Assembly (NCBI GenBank): GCA_024181965.1
Contig: BQXS01012625.1
Span: 5,987 to 27,219 of the forward strand
Origin: Aduncisulcus paluster
Lineage: Eukaryota; Fornicata
DNA: 21,233 nucleotides
Reading direction: 5' to 3'
The notes below the pieces were generated by a model. That model worked only from the letters and a program-made list of their open reading frames with translations, searched no databases and was not told the origin of the DNA. The position numbers and the translations under genes are program-made. Below, piece by piece: positions 8,058-15,112 of this stretch; the stretch's first letter is position 1; every line of letters starts with the position of its first letter.

Positions 8058-9572
8058 ATGAATTCAAGTATTCATCAAAAATCCGAAGATGACAAAAGAA
8101 AATTGTTAATATCTCTACGAAAACAAGTAATTAACTTAACTAGTGAACAGCAGTCTCTATCTCATCGTTTAGAGGAAGCCCCTCATATTATTGAAGAATG
8201 GAAGGAAGCTAATGAAAAAATGAAAAGAATACTTGGGCAGTTTCATGATATTTGTGAAGGTAATATGCTCTATGCAAAAAGTTTGGTAGATGAGGTTAAA
8301 GATCAAAGAATTGAAACACAAGTATCCTTAAAATTGGAAGAGGATAAATGTAAAAAGAACCTCCACGATATATCAGAAGCCCAACATTTAAAAGCGGACT
8401 GTGAGTCGAGAATGAAGGATATTGAGCAATCCATCTCCAAGACTATTCGTTTTACAATGGGTTTGAAGGCAATGAAGGCCTCTTCAAAGCTCAAAGATCG
8501 AATTCTTAAAAAGAATGTTTTAAATATGTGGAGATGGAAAACTCGAGTTTCGACTTCGAAATCTGAGATTCGTGAAAGAACGCTTGACTATTTCCAGTCA
8601 CTTCGTAGAAAGCGTTTATTAAAAATATATTTCAGAAAGATGAGAGAAAAATGTGCATACTCTCGCATTGTTAGCCTCTCCGAGGAAGCCAATGTTCAAG
8701 ATGTTCAAGAAGAATTATCAGCTTTACTTTCATCCATTGAGAAAAATACTTCCGATATTTCAACATTATCTTCAGATATTTCATCAGTTCGGTCAGAAAT
8801 TGAAGGGTTAACAACATTGTCTGGACAAACTGCCATTTCCATTTCAAAAGATCAAGAATCTGTGGAACTTCTCCAAATTTCTCTTAATGAGAAAGAAGAA
8901 CTTGTTAAACATGCCGAGGAACGTGTTTCAAATCTCCGACGTCAGTTGTCAGCTCTTGAAGAGGAAGGTGAGACCAGTCATTCCGCTGAGAGAGTACTGT
9001 CAAGTAAGCATGCTTTGAGGAGACATGAATTAAACGAAGCTTTGAAGAAATACCACGATGATATCGAAACTATTGAACACGATATGTATGCTAAAAAGAT
9101 CAGTATTGCCAAGTTAAAGGGTGAACACTCGGCTTTGTCAAAGAGAATGGCACATACTGAGCAAGGAATACATTCTCTTGGCCTTTACTCAACCAAATTG
9201 AAAGACTGCACATCTCGAGCTTCAGACTCTATCTCCTCTTTCCTCCGTAGAACTCAGGGTGAAGTAACAAGGATGGAAAGGGCCCTTGAGCATCGTTTGG
9301 CACTTATCAAGCAGTTTAAAACTCGTATGAAAGCGACAAAAGAAAGTATTTCGAAAGGAGAAGAATTGGCAGATGCTGCCGAAAAACGGACTGAAAGATT
9401 GGATCTTCAACGCATCAGAATAGAAGGGGACTACCAAAAAGAAGATGTAAGGAAACAACGGACCCATAGTGAATACATTTTGTCGAATAGATTGAGAAGA
9501 GCTGGTGCAACTCGATGTGGCGAAATGTATCTTCATATTCGTGATGGAAGAGCTATTTTGGAGGCTAAATAA
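8058..9572 (+). CDS. Coiled-coil protein with two Sfi1-like motifs (504 aa), unrecognised
   Basis: I do not recognise an orthologue. Nearly the whole protein is charged helix with heptad spacing: about 8-130, then about 215-300 and about 305-460. Between them lies a basic stretch with two Trp/aromatic motifs, ILKKNVLNMWRWKTRV (about 149-165) and RKRLLKIYFRKMREK (about 184-199). Their spacing resembles the centrin-binding repeats of Sfi1-type centrosome proteins, though two weak copies are thin evidence. There are no signal peptide, membrane segments or enzyme motifs. A role in the flagellar or basal-body cytoskeleton is a guess from composition and from two coiled-coil neighbours. A three-codon upstream frame ATG AAA TGA (8053-8061) overlaps the start codon and could dampen translation. 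Confidence 0.85.
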   Translation: MNSSIHQKSEDDKRKLLISLRKQVINLTSEQQSLSHRLEEAPHIIEEWKEANEKMKRILGQFHDICEGNMLYAKSLVDEVKDQRIETQVSLKLEEDKCKKNLHDISEAQHLKADCESRMKDIEQSISKTIRFTMGLKAMKASSKLKDRILKKNVLNMWRWKTRVSTSKSEIRERTLDYFQSLRRKRLLKIYFRKMREKCAYSRIVSLSEEANVQDVQEELSALLSSIEKNTSDISTLSSDISSVRSEIEGLTTLSGQTAISISKDQESVELLQISLNEKEELVKHAEERVSNLRRQLSALEEEGETSHSAERVLSSKHALRRHELNEALKKYHDDIETIEHDMYAKKISIAKLKGEHSALSKRMAHTEQGIHSLGLYSTKLKDCTSRASDSISSFLRRTQGEVTRMERALEHRLALIKQFKTRMKATKESISKGEELADAAEKRTERLDLQRIRIEGDYQKEDVRKQRTHSEYILSNRLRRAGATRCGEMYLHIRDGRAILEAK

Positions 9573-9910
9573 TGTCAATATAAAAATTGGATTTGTTTTT
9601 TTCTTGAACTTATGGAACAAATTCACCAAGTTCTTTATTCCCTAAGTTCGGGATTATCAATAAAAAAGGATGTATATCATGGCATAGCAATACATGTTTA
9701 TTTCGTTTTATTCATGATTTTGAATATTTTGGGTCATCATTCAAGTGAAACAAGATGGCATTATCTATCTCATTGAATACGATAAATTTTTTTCAAATAA
9801 AACGTAAAATTTTTATGATGTTACGTAATAAGTGCAGAAATCTTATTGAATTGTGAATTATCAAAGTAAATGTCTATTTCAGCAAAAAATCAAAATTTCG
9901 GAACAATACA
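9573..9910. other. Intergenic region between two coiled-coil genes
   Basis: These 338 bp contain no supported gene. An AATAAA at 9659-9664 is a possible poly(A) signal for the upstream gene, about 87 bp past its stop. A GT...TTTCAG stretch near 9868-9884 is too short to be an intron. The rest is AT-rich leader or promoter sequence. Confidence 0.5.
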
Positions 9911-11326
9911 ATGACAGAAAAAGGAGAAGATTATGATATGGACTTCGATGAAGATTTTGATGATTTTGAAGGTTCCGGACCCGACAAAGTAGCGAAAGAA
10001 GATGAAGAAGAGAGTTTTCTTGATGATGCCTTTGGTGGTGAGGTTGATGATGATGTTTCCAAGGGAGAAATAGAAAAATCAGAAGATAAATCAAGTGAAG
10101 AACCTCCTAAACCAACTCCTGAAATAGAAACAACTCCAAATGAATCTGATTCTACAAAACCCGTTGATGAGACTAGATCTCGTCATGAAGATAAACCTAG
10201 TGTTGAAACCAAGAATACTGAAGATGAAACTCATAGTCCTATTGATGCAGATGATGCAACTGAAGATATTTTGACCGAAAATACCGAATTGAGAAGACAA
10301 TTGGGCATGTTAAACAAGAAACTTGATGAATTGATTTCTTCCAAGGCGAGAATGAAGCGCAAGCCTACTTCTTCAAAACCAAAATCATCATATATACCCA
10401 AGACCAGAGCTACACTTCAGAGTCGTTCTGGTGCTAGAAAATATGAAAAGTCAAGTGATCCAGCAATATTGTCGAAGAAAATAGCATATTATGAGAAAGA
10501 AAACGAGAAAATTTCCAAGCAAATTGAAAAATACATGAAACGTGAAGAATACACGGCCAATCTTAAGAAGAAGACCATCAAGATCGATGAACGGATTAAA
10601 CAGCTTAAGAAAGATGTTCATCGCCTTGAGTTATTGGAGAAGAATCAAGGAAAGCGACTTGTGAAGGAAGATGGTGGAAAAGAAGAGATATGGAAACAAG
10701 TTGGAGTTGCTTCTGAAGATTCCCGTACTGCTCGCCATCATTTGAAGGTTATGCAACAGAAAATGAAGCGTAAGGAAGATGAGTTTAAGACTCTCCAACG
10801 TAATACAGCCTTTTTGAGCAATTTATTAACCTTTGTCCGTGAGAAGATATCAAGTGGTGAGGGAGTATTACCCGCCGCTTTAATGCATGATAAAGACTCA
10901 AAAACATCCGATAAGAGCCAATATCTGAGTGCTGAGACATCGAAATCTGTCACTGCCGCTCTCCGTAGCGGTTCCATTGCTGACCTTGAGTCTTGTTCGA
11001 CTCTGCTTGACGATGCCATTTCCACTGAATATAAAGGTGTAAAAGGATGTCAAGGTTCCATTTCTGATGCTGAACAACAGGTTTCTTCCAAAGATACTCT
11101 CCATAAAATGCAGATAAAACTCTTGTTGAGCGAAGAGACAAGATTGAAACAAGAATTAAAGGAAATGAAGCGTTTGGCACAGTTTGTTACTGTCAGAGAA
11201 CAGTTACAAACTCTTAAAGTTCCCCAAAAACACATTCGTCAGGCTTTCTCAAGTGGAAGATCTGGATCAAAGAAAGCTTCAAAGAAGAAGATGCCCTCAA
11301 TCAGTGTCGGTACTCCAGCTGAATAA
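9911..11326 (+). CDS. Acidic N-terminal coiled-coil protein (471 aa), unrecognised
   Basis: I do not recognise this gene. Residues 1-60 are strongly acidic (DMDFDEDFDDFEG, EDEEESFLDDAFGG), and residues 60-115 are a Glu/Pro/Ser/Thr-rich linker. A helical segment (about 117-145) leads into a basic Ser/Arg-rich patch (KRKPTSSKPKSSYIPKTRA, about 153-171). Coiled coils follow at about 185-260, 275-310 and 385-430, and the tail is basic (SGRSGSKKASKKK). No signal peptide or membrane segment is seen. The layout, acidic head, basic patch and coiled coils, is common in microtubule and basal-body proteins, but that is composition only. The first ATG is used. The stop TAA is followed by a T-rich 3' flank with no close AATAAA. 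Confidence 0.85.
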   Translation: MTEKGEDYDMDFDEDFDDFEGSGPDKVAKEDEEESFLDDAFGGEVDDDVSKGEIEKSEDKSSEEPPKPTPEIETTPNESDSTKPVDETRSRHEDKPSVETKNTEDETHSPIDADDATEDILTENTELRRQLGMLNKKLDELISSKARMKRKPTSSKPKSSYIPKTRATLQSRSGARKYEKSSDPAILSKKIAYYEKENEKISKQIEKYMKREEYTANLKKKTIKIDERIKQLKKDVHRLELLEKNQGKRLVKEDGGKEEIWKQVGVASEDSRTARHHLKVMQQKMKRKEDEFKTLQRNTAFLSNLLTFVREKISSGEGVLPAALMHDKDSKTSDKSQYLSAETSKSVTAALRSGSIADLESCSTLLDDAISTEYKGVKGCQGSISDAEQQVSSKDTLHKMQIKLLLSEETRLKQELKEMKRLAQFVTVREQLQTLKVPQKHIRQAFSSGRSGSKKASKKKMPSISVGTPAE

Positions 11327-11803
11327 TTTTATTTTGTATGAATCAAATATATATTTGTTAGCGCTAGTAAATAATTGAACTTGCCATTCACTGAATGCCC
11401 GGGAAAACAATTCTAAAATCATTTTAGACAATGATTGTCCGACAATAAAACAAGGAGTCCTTATTTTCGTTACGCGTCCGCGAAAAAGTCTAACCAACAT
11501 GTTCAAATTTGTATCACATTGATAGTCTATAATTTTTGAAGACCATTTAGTCTTTGAATATGATATTTCTGCATATATTGTAATTTTGAACGTACCACAT
11601 GAATAAGAAATTATCTATTAATATTTGTTGTCATAATGAATATATTTCTGATAATATATATTGAAAACCAACGATTTTGTGCCATTTTGTTGTAATCCAT
11701 GTTGGAGAATGGTGGAAAATGATGATCGATATTCAAGATGTATTTCCCCTTTTTTTGGAGATCATTTTTACTATTTTCTCTGTAAACATTATAATTGAGT
11801 CTT
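11327..11803. other. Intergenic region with overlapping palindromes
   Basis: These 477 bp contain no gene or tRNA that I can support. The notable content is a cluster of overlapping perfect inverted repeats at 11413-11446 and an AATAAA at 11444-11449. The remainder is AT-rich and should include the promoter of the following gene; no TATA-like or initiator element is convincing. Confidence 0.5.
11413..11446. repeat. Three overlapping perfect palindromes
   Basis: CTAAAAT/ATTTTAG with a 1-bp centre (11413-11427) shares its last base with GACAAT/ATTGTC around G11433 (11427-11439). The same ATTGTC then pairs with a second GACAAT around C11440 (11434-11446). The block could be a dimer-binding site or form alternative hairpins in RNA. 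Confidence 0.75.
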
Positions 11804-14185
11804 ATGGATCATAATGGAAACAATCCAAATGCAATATCTCATATGATCTCTGATGCATCCCCCACGAAGATGGATTGTGATGATTCCTCTTTTCCAGCTT
11901 CAAAAATAGATTTGTCAAAGGAAAAATATGCTATAAAAGATGGTGTTAATTGCGATGAAGTTTCTGATTCTTCGATTCCCACAACCATTGGTTCCCAAAA
12001 AACTATCGCTGGTTCTTCCAAAGGTCAAAAAATTAACCAAACTGAAAAATTATCTGAAATATCCTCTCCAAAACTCCAAAAAAGTTGTAAATCCACATCA
12101 AATCATCAAGAAATTCCTCATAGAAATCCCCTCTTGACTCGAACGATTGCTCCACCACCTATACCTGTTCCAAGGCCAAAATCCGTTATATCTAGCATTA
12201 ATCCAATGCAAAAAGATGCAAAGAATGATCAGAAACCCGATATTTCTTCCATTTTAGAAGAGGAAATATCTGAAGATTCCTCCTCTGCACATCCTGACAC
12301 TCAATCATCCTCATATGAACATTCTTCTTCTCCCAATATCTCTTCTCAGACGGTTCAAAATGCTTCTCTATCTCCTAATTCATCTCTTATTCATCTGCAA
12401 CGATCAATTACTTTTTCTCATCGTCAAAAAAAACTATTTGAAGAGCAACTTTCTTTTCTGCGTTCCAAAAATAGATCTCTTCAATCAGCAAATGATTCTC
12501 TTCGATTGAATATTGTCTCTCTTCAACGGGACCAAAGGAAGAAAGCTATAGATCATGAACAACAACTTCTAATGATCTCAAAGTTGCATTTACAAGAAAT
12601 AACGAAGCAAAAAAAGGAATATTCGATCGCACTTTCACATATTTCTCTGCAACAAAAGCAGATAGAAGAGATGTCATCCCTTCTCTCTGAAGCCCTTCAA
12701 AATGAGTCCAAAGTCGGTCAAGAAAACAAACAACTCATACTACGAGTGGATATGCTTAAGAAACATTTAAAGGGCGTTCTTACAAGCCAAGATGATATCG
12801 TTCAGAGAATTAAAAACATGTCTATAAAAGAAAGCAAGATAAAGTCGACTATTTCATTCTTGGATACCCGTGTTGGCACTGTTGAAGGTCAGCGTGAGGC
12901 TTGGACATCACGAATGAGGAGTGCATCCGAACGTGTTGGTTTCCTTGAGAGTGAAGTGGAAGGACTATGGGGAATTTTAGAACATCAGGAGGAGAAGAAA
13001 TGCAATGATACTTTCAAATATGATATTGGAATCCAAGCAACTCCTCTAACCTCTATTTCCAAGCCATCCTCACCTGTCGTTTCTTCTATTGCTGCCTCAA
13101 GTGATTGTCGTCTTGTAAATTCATCTGTTCAAGTCAATGCTCCGTATTCCCTGTCTTCATGGGTCGAATCAATATCGTCCAGTAATCTCGGATCTAAAGC
13201 GGCAGAAAAAGGGTCATTTTCTGTGGGAACTAAGATTGGAACCGATCCAGAACAAGACCAGTTCTCATCAATCCTACAGCTTTGTTCAGAAGTTATCCAA
13301 AAGTCTTCTTGTCTCTCTTCAAATTTATCTGGAGCTTTACATTCTATTTCGGACTCATTCAAGGTCCAGAAGGAATTGTACACTGTCAGAGCCACTCATA
13401 TATGCCAAGAAATAGATCAAGCAGTTTCTAATGCTGGTCTTTCTCAAGAATCTATAATTGGAACACAAAAAGAAGGAATTGAGGAGAGGAGAAAAGGAGA
13501 AGAGGGAGAGGGAGAGGAAAATGAAATAGAAGGGCCATCATCAGCAAACAAATCTATAAATAGAATTGAGAACGAAACAACTGAAATATTCAAAACAAAA
13601 GATGTTCCTGTTCATGAAAAATCAAAAGAGGAGGAAGAAAAGGAAGAAGATTTCAAAGTGTCGCTCTCTTCTTCAACTCGGTCTCAAAAAGACAATCACC
13701 AAAATGCTTCTTCTTCTCGAATACAAACCCCTCGATCCTCTACATTTCTTGAACGAACTGAAAGAGAGAGAGCTGGAGACTGGGATAAAGAGAACGATTC
13801 AGAGCTCCGTGATTCAAGTCAACCATCTTCCTCCTCTTCCTCCTCTTCCTCCTCTTCCTCCTCTTCCTCCTCTTCAACACCTCCAATGTCTCCAACATCA
13901 ATGTGGTTGACATCCCGCACAGAACATGACCATCACATCCATCAAAGCTCTGAATCTGCTCAAATGTCAAAGCAGAAAGATCACAAAGTTCCAGCAAGGG
14001 AAGAAATGCGAAGAATTCCATTATCATCTGAGGGAAATGAAACTGCAACTGAGCGAGATCCTTTGGAAGTGACATCAGATGAGAAAGCCATCGTCACTGG
14101 GAAGCGTGGTGGAGGTGCAATGTTCGAATTGAAAAGGAAAAAGGAGAGAAAGAAAAGGGTTTTATCATACCCAATTGATTTGTAA
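11804..14185 (+). CDS. Ser-rich coiled-coil protein (793 aa), unrecognised; its 3' end is duplicated downstream
   Basis: I do not recognise this protein. Residues 1-195 are Ser/Pro/Ile-rich and probably disordered (APPPIPVPRPK, about 116-126). A long coiled coil spans about 200-396 (RQKKLFEEQLSFLRSKNRSL onward), ending around VEGLWGILEHQEE. A Ser-rich, loosely helical region follows, then charged low-complexity sequence (EERRKGEEGEGEENE; EEEEKEED), a 17-Ser run (675-691) and a basic tail (FELKRKKERKKR). No signal peptide, membrane segment or catalytic motif is seen, so a scaffold or cytoskeletal role is the most one can say. The frame is open a little further up (from a TTG at 11795), but the first ATG is at 11804. 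The last 58 codons and 3' flank are repeated exactly 391 bp downstream. Confidence 0.83.
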   Translation: MDHNGNNPNAISHMISDASPTKMDCDDSSFPASKIDLSKEKYAIKDGVNCDEVSDSSIPTTIGSQKTIAGSSKGQKINQTEKLSEISSPKLQKSCKSTSNHQEIPHRNPLLTRTIAPPPIPVPRPKSVISSINPMQKDAKNDQKPDISSILEEEISEDSSSAHPDTQSSSYEHSSSPNISSQTVQNASLSPNSSLIHLQRSITFSHRQKKLFEEQLSFLRSKNRSLQSANDSLRLNIVSLQRDQRKKAIDHEQQLLMISKLHLQEITKQKKEYSIALSHISLQQKQIEEMSSLLSEALQNESKVGQENKQLILRVDMLKKHLKGVLTSQDDIVQRIKNMSIKESKIKSTISFLDTRVGTVEGQREAWTSRMRSASERVGFLESEVEGLWGILEHQEEKKCNDTFKYDIGIQATPLTSISKPSSPVVSSIAASSDCRLVNSSVQVNAPYSLSSWVESISSSNLGSKAAEKGSFSVGTKIGTDPEQDQFSSILQLCSEVIQKSSCLSSNLSGALHSISDSFKVQKELYTVRATHICQEIDQAVSNAGLSQESIIGTQKEGIEERRKGEEGEGEENEIEGPSSANKSINRIENETTEIFKTKDVPVHEKSKEEEEKEEDFKVSLSSSTRSQKDNHQNASSSRIQTPRSSTFLERTERERAGDWDKENDSELRDSSQPSSSSSSSSSSSSSSSSSTPPMSPTSMWLTSRTEHDHHIHQSSESAQMSKQKDHKVPAREEMRRIPLSSEGNETATERDPLEVTSDEKAIVTGKRGGGAMFELKRKKERKKRVLSYPIDL
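13826..13876 (+). repeat. Poly-Ser microsatellite (9-bp TCTTCCTCC x5)
   Basis: Five exact 9-bp units TCTTCCTCC (13826-13870) plus TCTTCA encode 17 serines in frame. The strict 9-bp period, rather than mixed Ser codons, indicates slippage expansion. A related but less regular TCC/TCT tract lies near 5133-5178 in the 1362-residue protein gene. Confidence 0.9.
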
Positions 14186-14235
14186 TGATCCTGTATTCAC
14201 AGTACTATGGAAAATATCCCTAATATCCTAAAAAA

Positions 14236-14241
14236 AATAAA
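14236..14241 (+). terminator. Candidate poly(A) signal AATAAA of the Ser-rich coiled-coil gene
   Basis: AATAAA lies about 50 bp past the stop at 14185, inside an A-rich run. An identical copy sits at 14627-14632 in the duplicated block. Confidence 0.4.
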
Positions 14242-14401
14242 GATAATCGTGCAACGATGGAACAATTCTTTAATTCGTCATCAAAATAGATTTTTACTTT
14301 GAAATCCAACATATTTATTAGAATTATATTGACCATTTCATCGAGAAATGTAAAACTAGAGTTTTCTTCTGTTTAGTGGAGGAAAGTATTCCATTATTAG
14401 T

Positions 14402-14576
14402 AAGAATTCCATTATCATCTGAGGGAAATGAAACTGCAACTGAGCGAGATCCTTTGGAAGTGACATCAGATGAGAAAGCCATCGTCACTGGGAAGCGTGG
14501 TGGAGGTGCAATGTTCGAATTGAAAAGGAAAAAGGAGAGAAAGAAAAGGGTTTTATCATACCCAATTGATTTGTAA
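14402..14576 (+). pseudogene. Duplicated C-terminal fragment of the Ser-rich coiled-coil gene
   Basis: This stretch repeats exactly the codons from RIPLSSEGN to the final DL and stop of the gene at 11804-14185. It has no in-frame ATG near its beginning; the frame opens only from a GTG at 14376, in sequence that is 3' flank in copy 1. It is therefore most likely a dead fragment created by the tandem duplication. Confidence 0.85.
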
Positions 14577-14792
14577 TGATCCTGTATTCACAGTACTATG
14601 GAAAATATCCCTAATATCCTAAAAAAAATAAAGATAATCGTGCAACGATGGAACAATTCTTTAATTCGTCATCAAAATAGATTTTTACTTTGAAATCCAA
14701 CATATTTATTAGAATTATATTGACCATTTCATCGAGAAATGTAAAACTAGAGTTTTCTTCTGTTTAGTGGAGGAAAGTATTCCATTATTAGT

Positions 14793-15112
14793 AAGAATTG
14801 TTATTCATTTACTTATTGCTAACATAAAATGCCCATAGAAATTCCAGTAGCAATTGATAGAACCGATTTTTGATAAATTCGAGTTTATTGATTTAGTACA
14901 AGTATGAAAACATTATGGATTCGTAATTGAGATTATCGCTCTTGATAAGAGTTATTTTATGATTTTATATTTTCATTGAATGAGTTTTTAAGCAGAATGA
15001 AAAGATTTTTTGACATGTTCATTTTGACATCTCCAATTTCTCCAGGGCCTCCTATCTTTTTTGGATTTTACCGTTACCATTATATTGGATTTTTATTGAT
15101 TTTATTCTGACA
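14793..15112. other. Intergenic region after the duplication
   Basis: About 320 bp of AT-rich DNA with no supported gene, RNA or repeat beyond the 7-bp leftover of the duplication at its left end. It must contain the promoter of the following gene. A pyrimidine-rich stretch (CTCCAATTTCTCCAGGGCC near 15030-15048) has a 3'-splice-site look, but no matching upstream exon was found. Confidence 0.45.

Larger units (their letters stand above)
14011..14792 (+). repeat. Exact 391-bp tandem duplication
   Basis: Copy 1 is 14011-14401 and copy 2 is 14402-14792; by eye I see no difference between them. The 7-bp sequence AAGAATT begins each copy and also follows copy 2 (14793-14799), after which the sequence diverges, so the duplication has a 7-bp microhomology at its borders. 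Each copy holds the last 58 codons of the coiled-coil gene plus 3' flank with AATAAA (14236-14241 and 14627-14632). Confidence 0.95.

Noticed and set aside
9222-9629. 135-codon minus-strand frame opposite the end of a coiled-coil gene
   Set aside because: It is antisense to a well-supported coding frame; its Phe/Ser-rich translation mirrors Glu/Lys codons and has no domain.
9868-9884. GTAAATG...TTTCAG ahead of the acidic coiled-coil gene
   Set aside because: Seventeen bases is too short for a spliceosomal intron.
11384-11510. Possible tRNA or other structured RNA in the GC-richer part of the intergenic region
   Set aside because: No tRNA B-box (GTTCRANNC) or cloverleaf arms; only the local palindromes are evident.
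13740-14075. Minus-strand frame with a run of Arg/Lys (RKRRKRRKRRK)
   Set aside because: It is the reverse reading of the poly-Ser microsatellite, not an independent basic protein.
14376-14576. Separate small gene of 66 codons after the coiled-coil gene
   Set aside because: It begins with GTG and is otherwise the exact duplicated C-terminus of the upstream gene; listed as a fragment.
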